Shown here one piece after another: positions 26,788 through 35,675 of a stretch of DNA of 64,000 nt (the first letter of the stretch is position 1; the number at the start of each line of letters is the position of its first letter). The position numbers and the translations under genes were made by a program. Origin of the DNA: CAZOEL01 sp964578835 (GTDB lineage Bacteria > Desulfobacterota > Syntrophobacteria > Syntrophobacterales > Syntrophobacteraceae); the NCBI GenBank assembly GCA_964578835.1, contig CAZOEL010000001.1, forward strand, positions 62,001 through 126,000, written 5' to 3'. The notes under the pieces were generated by a model. It had not been told where the DNA came from, ran no database searches, and saw nothing but the letters and a program-made list of their open reading frames with translations.

Positions 26788-28602
26788 GTGAAGATCAGTG
26801 CAGGATTTTCGTTAGGTAGGCGTGTTCTAGCTCCGATCGTCGTATTCTTCTTATTCCTCATCCCGGGCGGGATTGTTGCCCAGGAGCTCGCAATACCCTA
26901 TGAGGTGGAATTCGAAGGCGTGGAAGGCGGGCTTCGGGATGACCTTTCCGCAGTGTCCGATACTGTGGCGTTCAAAGAGAAGGCTCCGGCAACCATCGGT
27001 CGGTTGAGGCGCAGGGTTGAGGATGATATCCCTCGATTTATAGAATTGCTCCAGGCGCAAGGATACTACGGCTCCAAAGCGGATTTTCGGATCGATGAGG
27101 ATGCGGCTCCCGTCGTTGTCGCTTTTATTATAGACTCCGGTCCCGCCTATCCTCTCAAATCGGTTACAATAAAATCTGGAGACGATCCGAGAGACGTCCG
27201 CGGGAATATGCCGGCTGTGACTGAGCTTGGGCTCGAGGTGGGAGCGGCTGCTCGAGCGCAAGCCATACTCGATGCTCGTGAGACCCTCGTGAACAAAATG
27301 AGGGAGCGAGGCTTTCCTTTTGTTGAAGTTGATGAACCGAAGGTTGTTGTAGACCATGGAGCGCAAGATGTATCTGTGACCTTCCCCGTGGCCGTCGGAC
27401 CTTCCGCTCGTTTTGGCGCCACAACCTTCTCCGGACAGGAATCAGTCGATAAGAAGCTCCTGCGCAGCAAACTTCCCTGGCGCGAAGGCGAGCCTTTCAA
27501 TGCGGGGCTCTTTGACGAACTGCGGAATCGTCTGACAGAGACCAGGCTTTTTTCTCTTGTCAAGATCACTCATGCCGATGAGCTGGATGACAAAGGACTG
27601 CTTCCGATCGCAGTGGATCTGCGGGAGAGAAAGCATCGCACCGTCAGCGCCGGCGCGAGCTACTATACGGATGAGGGGGCGGGAGGGAAGATCGCCTGGG
27701 AGCATCGCAATCTCTTCCGTGGGGGAGAACGGCTGAGCTTTGAAGCAAAGGCCTCCGGGCTTGGTGTGGAAGGCAAAGCCTCCTTTCGCAAGCCCGCTTT
27801 CCTCCGCGATGACCAATCGCTCATCCTCAACTCCCGGCTGGGTGAAGACGACACCGATGCTTACACCAGCCGTAGCACGGAAGTGGGGTTGATTCTCGAG
27901 AGAGAGCCGAAGAAAGGGCTGCGGTTCGGCGCAGGGCCGGCCTTCAGATTGGCGCGAGTGGATCAGCAGCCCGGCGGGGAAGTGCGTATGGAAGATTTCG
28001 CTCTGGTTTCTTTTCCCTCTTATCTCAATTGGGATGCGAGCAACGATCTTCTCAACCCGGTTCGAGGAGGCAGGTTGAGCTTGCAGCTTACTCCTTTTGT
28101 CGATACTCTCGAAGAGAACGTCACTTTCCTGAAAGGCTATAGCAGCTACACCCATTATTTCAAGCTGCTCGATCGGCCGTCTCTGGTTCTTGCGGGCCGT
28201 GGCGCCCTGGGTTTCATTGCCGGAACGGATCTCGACTCGATCCCCGCCGACCTCAGGTTTTATGCGGGAGGCGGAGGCTCCATTCGTGGTTACCCCTTTC
28301 AGAGCGTTGGTCCTCTGGATGGGGACAATCCCACTGGAGGAAGGTCCCTTCTCGAGCTTGGAACCGAGCTGCGTATCAATATTACTGAGAAAATTGGGCT
28401 TGTAGCATTCCTGGACGGTGGGAGCGCCTTTGAGCCGACTTACCCGGATTTCAATGAAACCGTGCTTTGGGGAGCTGGTGCGGGCTTTCGCTACTTCACC
28501 CCTGTCGGACCTTTGCGGCTCGATATCGGATTTCCTCTGAATCCGAGGGAAAATGTGGACGAGCCCTTTCAAGTCTATGTGAGCATAGGACAGGCGTTTT
28601 AG
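26788..28602 (+). CDS. tamA: TamA-like outer-membrane translocation/assembly protein (Omp85 family)
   Basis: The product (604 aa) has a signal peptide (about 1-31, ending GGIVAQ), three POTRA-like repeats (about 35-290) and an Omp85 beta-barrel. The barrel contains FYAGGGGSIRGYPFQSVGP, in which the conserved RGY lid-lock motif is visible, and ends in the aromatic YVSIGQAF. TamA sits in the outer membrane and works with TamB to insert outer-membrane proteins or move phospholipids. GTG 26788 follows GGGAAAGAG. tamB starts 3 bases after its stop codon, so the two are one transcription unit. Length matches TamA (about 577) better than BamA (about 800). Confidence 0.93.
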   Translation: MKISAGFSLGRRVLAPIVVFFLFLIPGGIVAQELAIPYEVEFEGVEGGLRDDLSAVSDTVAFKEKAPATIGRLRRRVEDDIPRFIELLQAQGYYGSKADFRIDEDAAPVVVAFIIDSGPAYPLKSVTIKSGDDPRDVRGNMPAVTELGLEVGAAARAQAILDARETLVNKMRERGFPFVEVDEPKVVVDHGAQDVSVTFPVAVGPSARFGATTFSGQESVDKKLLRSKLPWREGEPFNAGLFDELRNRLTETRLFSLVKITHADELDDKGLLPIAVDLRERKHRTVSAGASYYTDEGAGGKIAWEHRNLFRGGERLSFEAKASGLGVEGKASFRKPAFLRDDQSLILNSRLGEDDTDAYTSRSTEVGLILEREPKKGLRFGAGPAFRLARVDQQPGGEVRMEDFALVSFPSYLNWDASNDLLNPVRGGRLSLQLTPFVDTLEENVTFLKGYSSYTHYFKLLDRPSLVLAGRGALGFIAGTDLDSIPADLRFYAGGGGSIRGYPFQSVGPLDGDNPTGGRSLLELGTELRINITEKIGLVAFLDGGSAFEPTYPDFNETVLWGAGAGFRYFTPVGPLRLDIGFPLNPRENVDEPFQVYVSIGQAF

Positions 28603-28605
28603 AAC

Positions 28606-31600
28606 ATGAATCAGCCGAAAGCCATGAAAGCGTTGCTATGGGCGGGCGCGGCGCTCTGCGCGGTTGTGATTGCCCTCTTGAGCATTTTTGCGCTTCTCCA
28701 GACCGGTAAAGCCAAGGCGCTCATCGCCTCGAAGCTTTCCACCCTTTTGAGCGAGGAGCCGGACCGGTATGTAGTCATTGAGGAGCTGCAGGGGCTCATT
28801 CCTTTGCGCATGCGCATCAAGCGAATAACGGTGAAGGATTCGGAAGGGCCCTGGATTTCCGCGCAGAATCTGGCTCTGAGCTGGCGCCCTTCGTCGTTGC
28901 TTGCCGGGCGCATCCATATCGACGAAATAGCGGCTTCATCTCTTAATTTAGAGAGGCTTCCTTCGGGCGTCCAAAAGGAAGAAGACAAGTCGGAGCCTTT
29001 TAAGGCGCCCGCAATGCCGCCTCTCGTCATCAACCGGCTGGCCGTGAGCGATCTCGCCATTGGCAAAGCTGTGGCGGGACAAGAGGCTCATTTCCAGCTC
29101 GAGGGAAGGCTTCTTGAAGAAGCGGATAAACCGGGAGCGGCGATCTCTTTGCGCCTGGAGCGCAAAGATAAAGGACCGGCAACGCGAATCGAGATAAAGG
29201 CCGCGCCTCGCAGCGAACCGCCTGCGCTCCAAGTCAGGGCGGAGTTTTTCGAGGAAGATGGAGGCTTGGCGGCGGCGCTTCTGGGCGTTAAAGACGCAGG
29301 CGCCATCCGTATTGTCCTTGATGGCGACGGTCCGCCGAAGGAATGGAAAGGCGACATTGAGGGAGCGATAGAAAAAGTGGGATCGTTTCATGCCGACATC
29401 CTTGCTCGAGCAGGAGACGAAGGAATCGTTACCCTGTGGGGCGGGTACACCGGCGCGCCTTCCGCGCTCCCACCGGCCCTTACCGCATTGCTTGGCTCGG
29501 ATGTTCGTTTTGGCTTTAGCGTTCGGCCCGTGGAGCCTCATGCGGTGGCGATCGAGAATGTTGATATTCAGGGGAAAGGCTCTCTATTGAAACTTTCCGG
29601 AAAGCTCGACTACGAGCTCATGGAAATCGAGAGCCGTTGGAGCCTCGGCATAGATGATATCAGCGCATTGGAGCAGCCCCTCCAAATAACTGTTGCAGGG
29701 AGCCTTATGATGGAGGGGCGCCTCTTCGGAGCGGTCGATGCGCCTCAAGCTAAGATTTCCGCTCAACTGAAAAGGTTTCATATCGATAGGGTGAGCGCGG
29801 ATGAAGTTTCCATGGACTATGAGCTTCAGTCTCTTGCGGGGGCGGATTCGGGAAAGGATAGCCTCTTTGAAATAAAAGGGAGCGGAAGTGTGAAGAAAGT
29901 GGAAATCGCGGGCGAAAAACCCTTTGCCGAAGATTCTTTGAAGTGGACTTTCGAGACTCATGTCCCAAAGGGGGGGGATATTTCCATAAGATCGTTTCGC
30001 ATCGAAAGCGTGGGTCGGGCTCTTGAAGCAAAAGGGAGGGTGAATCCCGAAGATCTCTCCGGAGCGCTCGATGCGTCCATCCGTTTGAAAGATATGAAGC
30101 CTATCGGCGTCTATCCGGGAGAAGCGGAGCTAGAAGGGAGCATCTCCTTCGATGCGCGAGAGGGTTCAGCCTCCGGGAGCGTCAAAGGCCGTCTTGTCGG
30201 GCTCGACAAGCTTGCTCCGCGGTATGCTTCTCTCCTTGGCCCCGGGCTCTCGATCGGAGGGAGCTTCGATTTGCGCAACAAAAACGAGCTCACCGCACCC
30301 TCGCTTCGCATAGAAAGTCCGGCATTTCGATTCGACGGCAATGTCGCCACGCATATTGCCGATAGGACTCTGAAGGGGAGTTGGAAGCTCTCCGCTCCAA
30401 AGCTTGAGCCTTTTTCTGCGATCGTTGAGAGGCCTCTGTCCGGGAGCCTCGATGCGGAAGGGGTCGTGGAAGGTTCTCTCGATGCGCTGAAGAGCACATC
30501 ATCTGTCAAAGTCGCCAACGTTGCCGTAAATGGTCTGAAATTCAATCAGTTACTCCTTGATGCCGCCGTTCGGAACATTCCAAAAGCTCCGGAAGGAAAC
30601 CTTCGGCTTCAGGCGCTGCAGGGAGACCAAAAGATAAATGCATCAACCGATTTCCGGCTCGATGACCGGAAGCTCGCTTTGGCAAAAATCGCCATGTCTG
30701 CTCCCGGATCGAATTTGACTGGAAATTTGATCCTCGATTTTGACGGCCCTGCAGTGGATGGCGGCCTCGAGGGCAAGTTCAAAGATCTATCGGCTATCGG
30801 CCGTATGTTTGGCGAGAAAATGGAAGGAAACGGAGAGCTCAAGGCGCGGTTCCTTCCGGATAAAAGCGGGCAGGGCCTGAATCTCGACGTGAAGGGCTCC
30901 GGCATTACAACCGGTTACGGAAAAGTGAATGCGATCGGCCTTTCAGCCGACCTGAAAAACATACTGAAAACGCCGCAGGGAAAAGCGGCTTTGCAGCTGA
31001 CCGACTTTCATCGCCCGGATGTAACCATAAAAAGCCTCCATCTCGAGGCTTCAGGGGATGAAAAAGGAATGAGCCTGGAGGGGGCGGCGAAAGGTAAGTG
31101 GCGGGATGACTTCGAGCTTCAAGCCAAAGGAACGCTTCTCCCTAAAGATGCCTACAGCCTCCGCTTGGGCTCGCTTAAAGGCCGCATGGGAGAGTACGCC
31201 CTGAATCTGCTCCAGCCGGTTTATTTGAAGCGCTCCGGCGAAGATTTCGCCGTTGAAAAGATTGCCCTGGCGATTGGCGACGGGCGAATCGATGCGTCGG
31301 GACGCCTGGCTCCAAGAAGCATATCGCTCGTTGGAGATTTCGAGAAGCTTCCGCTTGGGATGCTTGCTTCTCTGGGTGGGCCGGAGATCAAGGGCTCGGC
31401 GGCTGGTCGGCTTCGCTTCGAGGGCAGCCCGTCCAAGCCTTCAGGAAATTTTGACATCAAGCTATCAGACCTCAAGCCCGTGGACCCCGCCCAAAGAAGT
31501 TTTCGAGACGCGGTGCTTGCGGCAGACGGGAAGCTCGAGGGCAATAGCCTGGGCGTTAACTTTCAATTGGCCCGCCAGGAAAAAATCCCGCTGAAAGGGA

Positions 31601-32970
31601 GCCTTGGCCTGCCAGTTGCCTTCTCCTTTAGCCCCTTCTCTTTTTCGATTCCTCCCGCCGGAGCGCTGCGCGGGAACATCGAGGCCAGGACCGATCTGTC
31701 CATCATTACAGCTTTCTTCCCTTTGGACGGCCATGATTTGAGAGGAAATGTCGCAGGAAGCGCCGACATATCCGGTTCTGTGGCTGAGCCCGATATCCGG
31801 GGCAGTATAAGAATTGAAAACGGCAGCTACGAGAACTACAGACAGGGCGCGGTCTTGAAAAAGCTTGCCGCAGAGATGACGACCAGGGGCGGCAGGCTCG
31901 AGATTGACAGAATCAGCGCCACCGATGGAGAGAGAGGATCCGTTTCACTCTCTGGATGGGTAAATCTTACAGGGCATGATCGCTTTGCCCTGGACCTGTC
32001 AGGCGCCATCACAAAGGCCAGATTGATTCGACGCGATGACTTGGCGGGAATTGTGAGCGGGGACCTCAGAATTTCAGGATCCCTGAGCGATATGGCGCTT
32101 GCGGGCAGAATGGAGGTTGAATCCGCCGAATACAACATCCCCAAACGTTTCCGCACCTCAGTCGCCAGGCTCAATGTGATAGAAATCAACGGGCCTGAAG
32201 CTTCGAGTGCAAAGGACTCTCTGGCGGAAGATCAGAAAGAGCGCGCCGAGCCGCTCAAGCTTGGCCTCAACTTAGGCGTTTCCATCCCCGGCAGGGCCTT
32301 GGTGCGCGGAAGAGGCCTCAATTCAGAATGGGAAGGCAACCTGAAGATAGGAGGCTCTTCGAGCGCTCCTTCCATAACCGGTGAGCTTTCGATCGTTCGT
32401 GGCCATTACGATTTCCTCGGGGAGCGCTTCAACCTGGCTAACGGAGTAATCCATTTCTACGGAGAAAGTCCGCCGGCGCCCGTTCTCGATGTCACGGCGG
32501 AAGCCAAAGCGGCGGATGTGACAGCCCGATTGCTTCTTTCCGGGCCGGTTTCGAACCCGAAGATAAATCTGGAATCGGACCCCCCGCTTCCATCGGATGA
32601 GATTCTCTCCAGGGTGCTTTTCAATCGAAATATGTCTCAGATCTCTCCCCTGCAGGCTGTGAAGCTTGCGAATGCCGTGAGGACCCTTTCCGGTCACGGC
32701 GACACGCTCGACTTCATGGAGAAGGCTCGCGATGTCCTGGGCGTCGAACAGCTTGAGCTGAGAGAATCAGATGTTAAGCAGGGCGAGTACGCCGTCGGAA
32801 TCGGGAAGTATCTTACTGAAGATGTCTATGTGGATGTGGAAAAAGGCGTTGGAAATGAAACTGGAAAGGCGTCGATAAAAATTGAGCTAAGGCCCAATCT
32901 CACCCTTGAGAGCGAAGCGGGAATGGATGCCGGGAAGGGTGTGGGATTGAACTGGAAGCGGGACTACTGA
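28606..32970 (+). CDS. tamB: TamB-like translocation/assembly module protein
   Basis: The product (1454 aa) has an N-terminal membrane anchor (ALLWAGAALCAVVIALLSIFAL, about residues 9-30). A long beta-rich region of repeated short strands follows, as expected for the AsmA/TamB hydrophobic groove (lipid-transfer fold). The C-terminal DUF490/TamB domain shows the conserved PPLPSDEILSRVLFNRN, then GVEQLELRE and IGKYLTEDVYVDVEKG. TamB spans the periplasm from the inner membrane to TamA. The size is within the family range (about 1200-1500). It follows tamA immediately. The short hydrophobic N-terminus and the final 'LGVEQLEL' region leave little doubt. Confidence 0.95.
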   Translation: MNQPKAMKALLWAGAALCAVVIALLSIFALLQTGKAKALIASKLSTLLSEEPDRYVVIEELQGLIPLRMRIKRITVKDSEGPWISAQNLALSWRPSSLLAGRIHIDEIAASSLNLERLPSGVQKEEDKSEPFKAPAMPPLVINRLAVSDLAIGKAVAGQEAHFQLEGRLLEEADKPGAAISLRLERKDKGPATRIEIKAAPRSEPPALQVRAEFFEEDGGLAAALLGVKDAGAIRIVLDGDGPPKEWKGDIEGAIEKVGSFHADILARAGDEGIVTLWGGYTGAPSALPPALTALLGSDVRFGFSVRPVEPHAVAIENVDIQGKGSLLKLSGKLDYELMEIESRWSLGIDDISALEQPLQITVAGSLMMEGRLFGAVDAPQAKISAQLKRFHIDRVSADEVSMDYELQSLAGADSGKDSLFEIKGSGSVKKVEIAGEKPFAEDSLKWTFETHVPKGGDISIRSFRIESVGRALEAKGRVNPEDLSGALDASIRLKDMKPIGVYPGEAELEGSISFDAREGSASGSVKGRLVGLDKLAPRYASLLGPGLSIGGSFDLRNKNELTAPSLRIESPAFRFDGNVATHIADRTLKGSWKLSAPKLEPFSAIVERPLSGSLDAEGVVEGSLDALKSTSSVKVANVAVNGLKFNQLLLDAAVRNIPKAPEGNLRLQALQGDQKINASTDFRLDDRKLALAKIAMSAPGSNLTGNLILDFDGPAVDGGLEGKFKDLSAIGRMFGEKMEGNGELKARFLPDKSGQGLNLDVKGSGITTGYGKVNAIGLSADLKNILKTPQGKAALQLTDFHRPDVTIKSLHLEASGDEKGMSLEGAAKGKWRDDFELQAKGTLLPKDAYSLRLGSLKGRMGEYALNLLQPVYLKRSGEDFAVEKIALAIGDGRIDASGRLAPRSISLVGDFEKLPLGMLASLGGPEIKGSAAGRLRFEGSPSKPSGNFDIKLSDLKPVDPAQRSFRDAVLAADGKLEGNSLGVNFQLARQEKIPLKGSLGLPVAFSFSPFSFSIPPAGALRGNIEARTDLSIITAFFPLDGHDLRGNVAGSADISGSVAEPDIRGSIRIENGSYENYRQGAVLKKLAAEMTTRGGRLEIDRISATDGERGSVSLSGWVNLTGHDRFALDLSGAITKARLIRRDDLAGIVSGDLRISGSLSDMALAGRMEVESAEYNIPKRFRTSVARLNVIEINGPEASSAKDSLAEDQKERAEPLKLGLNLGVSIPGRALVRGRGLNSEWEGNLKIGGSSSAPSITGELSIVRGHYDFLGERFNLANGVIHFYGESPPAPVLDVTAEAKAADVTARLLLSGPVSNPKINLESDPPLPSDEILSRVLFNRNMSQISPLQAVKLANAVRTLSGHGDTLDFMEKARDVLGVEQLELRESDVKQGEYAVGIGKYLTEDVYVDVEKGVGNETGKASIKIELRPNLTLESEAGMDAGKGVGLNWKRDY

Positions 32971-33031
32971 CGCCAAAAGGACTCTCGATGGAAACGCTCC
33001 ACCCTTTAAAGAGTAGGATGCATGGCGAGAT

Positions 33032-33075
33032 TGCGCTGCTCTGATGGATCTCTTGAAGAACAGCAGAGCAGCGCA
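33032..33075. terminator. Stem-loop downstream of tamB
   Basis: Perfect 12-bp inverted repeat: TGCGCTGCTCTG (33032-33043) pairs with CAGAGCAGCGCA (33064-33075) around a 20-nt loop. It lies 62 bp after the tamB stop and 45 bp before the next small gene. No U-tract follows, so it is a possible but not classical terminator; it may instead be a leftover recombination or repeat element next to the small-gene insertion. Confidence 0.4.
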
Positions 33076-33120
33076 TTAGCCTCATCGCTCGCGAAGTGAT
33101 GCGAATTCACGGGATGTTTT

Positions 33121-33357
33121 ATGGAATCTTTTGAGATCATCAGTGAGATCACGGACATCGAGACCATCGCTGTCGAGAGCTCGATTGATGAAGTCTCACG
33201 CCTGAGGAAGCAGTACGGTCATGGCCGCTGGCGAAAACTCAAAGATATTGCTATGATTCGCGTTAGGAGCGGGCGGGTTCGTAAAGCCGAGCTTCATTGG
33301 TATGAAGCACATGGGGTCGGCAGAAGAGAGATAAAACGGAAACGCTATTTGGAGTAA
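33121..33357 (+). CDS. Small conserved hypothetical protein
   Basis: The product (78 aa) has no function I can name. It is basic toward its C-terminus and contains LRKQYGHGRWRKLKDIAMIRV and AELHWYEAHGVGRREIKRKR. The layout 'RkrYG.grWRK.KG.A.v......rrAElHWYEAHGiG...', ending in a Lys/Arg-rich tail, is one I associate with short conserved hypothetical proteins scattered in many bacteria, which supports it being a real gene. The charge suggests nucleic-acid or polyphosphate binding, but this is a guess. It is followed 19 nt later by a second small gene with which it probably forms a bicistronic unit. Confidence 0.7.
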   Translation: MESFEIISEITDIETIAVESSIDEVSRLRKQYGHGRWRKLKDIAMIRVRSGRVRKAELHWYEAHGVGRREIKRKRYLE

Positions 33358-33376
33358 TGGGAGCAAGGATAAGAAG

Positions 33377-33637
33377 ATGAATACCCCTAGATTTGCCATT
33401 TGCATCGACAACTCATACTATCCAGCCTCTTTGGAGCTACACAAGATCTATCGTGTAGTCTCAGATGAAGATGCTGAGAAGGAAGGAGATCTGCGCATCA
33501 TTGATGAGAGCGGCGAGGATTACCTCTATCCTGCTGATTACTTCCTTCAGGTTGACTTACCACATCATGTGATCGCTACCCTCGACAAATCATTTGCGCA
33601 ACTTACAGAAACTCGGCTAACGAGCCAATCAAGCTGA
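33377..33637 (+). CDS. Small conserved hypothetical protein
   Basis: The product (86 aa) is acidic and reads like a compact beta domain: FAICIDNSYYPASLELHKIYRVVSD, then LRIIDESGEDYLYPADYFL. The 'v.n..y.asLe..kiY.v..D......g..rviDesGEdYLYp...F..i' pattern is a recurrent conserved hypothetical family. AAGGATAAGAAG precedes the ATG. Its acidic charge opposite the basic partner upstream recalls toxin-antitoxin or inhibitor pairs, although neither matches a known toxin by eye. The last 23 bases of the gene run into the attC-like inverted repeat described next, a layout typical of integron cassette genes. Confidence 0.7.
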   Translation: MNTPRFAICIDNSYYPASLELHKIYRVVSDEDAEKEGDLRIIDESGEDYLYPADYFLQVDLPHHVIATLDKSFAQLTETRLTSQSS

Positions 33638-33720
33638 CGAGCAACCGCGCTGGAATGAATTTTATAGTGCTTATAAACTTCACTGGTGGTTGCTCGTCAG
33701 CTTGATTGGCGCCGTTAGGA
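33615..33720. repeat. attC-like (integron 59-base-element-like) inverted repeat
   Basis: Two 23-bp arms at 33624-33646 and 33688-33710 are perfect inverted complements (left arm starts GCCAATCAAGCTGAC) around a 41-bp partly palindromic centre. Immediately outside the arms are GGCTAAC (33615-33621) and GTTAGGA (33714-33720), close to the inverse-core RYYYAAC and core GTTRRRY boxes of integron attC sites, each with one mismatch. The whole is about 106 bp, within the known attC range, and it overlaps the 3' end of the preceding small gene as in gene cassettes. No integron integrase is visible. Alternative readings: a miniature inverted-repeat element or a strong transcription terminator. Confidence 0.55.
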
Positions 33721-33936
33721 CAAAACCGGCTCACTCAGTGCTCCCTTTTTGTGATGGAAGTTTGGCAAGAAAGGACTACTGCAGCTCGGCTGATTTGCCA
33801 TGCCGGTTTGGGATGGATAGGTTCCTTCCGCCAGCGCGTCGAAACCGATACAGGACTTTTGCGTAGCTGTACTAGGCAGTTATTTGGCGCGGCTCGCGTG
33901 GGCCGGTCGGCTTTGTGTCATGTCTCCTCTCAAACC

Positions 33937-35430
33937 TCACATCCCTGTAGTCAGAGAAGTTGGAAGGCGTAACTTGCTGACATTTTCGTAAATCTTCAGA
34001 TATTCCTCCGCGGAGCGGTTCCAGGAAAAGTCCTGTGTCATGGCTCTTTTTTGAAGCGCGAGCCACTTTTCACGATCCATGAAATATTCGAAGGCCGTCT
34101 CAACGGTTTTCAAAAACTCGGAAGCCTCATAGTTGTAGAACTTGAAGCCGGTGCCTGAATCGGGGTTCTGTTGAATGTCTATGACCGAATCGTAAAGGCC
34201 GCCAGTCGCATGGACAACGGGAATCGTTCCGTAGCGCAGGCTGTAGAGCTGGTTTAGGCCGCATGGCTCATAGCGGGAGGGCATGAGGAACATGTCGACT
34301 CCTGCTTCGATTTTATGGGCGAGCTCCTCGTTGAATTGAAAAAGGGCTCTCATTCTGTCCGGGTAATGTTTGGCTGTTCGCTGGAGTTTCTTTTCGATCT
34401 TGGCGTCCCCGGTTCCCAGGATGATCAAGGAGAGCGGCAAATCCATGAGGTCTTCCAGAATTTCGACTACAAGATCAAAACCCTTCTGGGCGTCCAAACG
34501 GCTGATCATGCCAAGAAGAGGCATATCGAGGCAATCCTGCGGCAGCCCGAGCTCGTTTATGAGAGCTTCCTTGCACGACTGCTTTCCCGAAGGATCCATA
34601 GCGCTGTAATTGGCGGCTATCAAGGGGTCTCTTTCCGGATTCCATGCCGTGTAGTCCACTCCGTTGAGGATGCCCGCCAGGCTACGGCTGCGCTCTTTAA
34701 GCACTCCCTCCAGACCCGCTCCGAATTGAGGTTGTTGAATTTCTTCGCTGTAACGGGGGCTTACCGTGGTTAGAAAGTCGCCGAATACAAGCCCGCCTTT
34801 CAGAAAATTGCATTTGCCCCAGAATTCCAGTCCCTGAATGGAGAGAGCTTCTGCGGGAAGGCCGGTAAGAGAGAAATGACCGGCGGGAAAAACACCCTGG
34901 TAGGCTAGATTGTGGATGGTAAAAACAGTTCCCGAATGCGCGAAATTGGGATTATTATGCCGCTCGGCGTCCAGGTAGGCGGCCACGAGCGCCGTCTGCC
35001 AGTCGTGAATATGGAAGATGTCGGGATGCCATCCAAGCTTTGAGCAGAGCGGAAAGACGGCGCGACAGAAGGTAATGAATCGTTCCGCGTTGTCTTCATA
35101 GTCCCCTCTAAGAGGAGTGCCGTAGAGATGAGCGCGATCGAAAAATTCCTCTTTTTCCATGAAATAGATGGGTATTCCAGACGAAGTGCGGCTCTCCCAC
35201 AGATGAACGTGATAGTTGTGAATTCCGACGGGAATGGGGATTTTTTCAGCTACGGGAGACAACGAGTCTACCTTCTCGCGGACAACCCGGTGGAGGGGCA
35301 TAAAGATACGAACATCGCAGCCCAGCTGCTGAAGGGCCGGGGGGAGAGCCCCGGCTACATCCGCTAACCCCCCGGTTTTGGCGTAGGGAGAGACTTCCGA
35401 GGAGCAGAACAATATCCGAAGATTTTTCAT
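33937..35430 (-). CDS. glgA: Glycogen (starch) synthase, ADP-glucose type
   Basis: GlgA (497 aa, GT5) transfers glucose from ADP-glucose to the growing alpha-1,4-glucan. The N-terminal ADP-glucose loop is FCSSEVSPYAKTGGLADVAGALP (KTGGL), with FHIHDWQTALVAAYL, ILNGVDYTAWNPERDP, LGMISRLDAQKGFDL and MFLMPSRYEPCGLNQLYSLRYGTIPVVHATGGLYDSV following in the order expected. Length is normal. It is alone on the minus strand, divergent from ispG by 245 bp. No branching enzyme or ADP-glucose pyrophosphorylase is nearby. Confidence 0.96.
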   Translation of the reverse strand: MKNLRILFCSSEVSPYAKTGGLADVAGALPPALQQLGCDVRIFMPLHRVVREKVDSLSPVAEKIPIPVGIHNYHVHLWESRTSSGIPIYFMEKEEFFDRAHLYGTPLRGDYEDNAERFITFCRAVFPLCSKLGWHPDIFHIHDWQTALVAAYLDAERHNNPNFAHSGTVFTIHNLAYQGVFPAGHFSLTGLPAEALSIQGLEFWGKCNFLKGGLVFGDFLTTVSPRYSEEIQQPQFGAGLEGVLKERSRSLAGILNGVDYTAWNPERDPLIAANYSAMDPSGKQSCKEALINELGLPQDCLDMPLLGMISRLDAQKGFDLVVEILEDLMDLPLSLIILGTGDAKIEKKLQRTAKHYPDRMRALFQFNEELAHKIEAGVDMFLMPSRYEPCGLNQLYSLRYGTIPVVHATGGLYDSVIDIQQNPDSGTGFKFYNYEASEFLKTVETAFEYFMDREKWLALQKRAMTQDFSWNRSAEEYLKIYENVSKLRLPTSLTTGM

Positions 35431-35675
35431 AACAGTCGCTTCGCTCCATTTCTTCTTTGAGCGTTTTAGAATAAGACATAAGCGGCATTAGCCATGAGGG
35501 CAAGCTCAGGCAAGGAGCTGACGATCTCAATTACTATGAAACTCGTTATAAAGGAAGGCCTTTGACCGATTCAGTTGGCAAGGTCCTTCAAGTTCTATAG
35601 AATTAAAGCGGACAGGGAGTCAATCAGCGCCTATTACTTTCAACTCCCAATCCCTTCAGGAAGGAGCTATGCAAT

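Noticed and set aside
33706..33972. Open frame starting inside the attC-like element (88 codons)
   Set aside because: It begins with a TTG within the repeat, has no ribosome site, overlaps the end of glgA and its translation shows no recognisable pattern.
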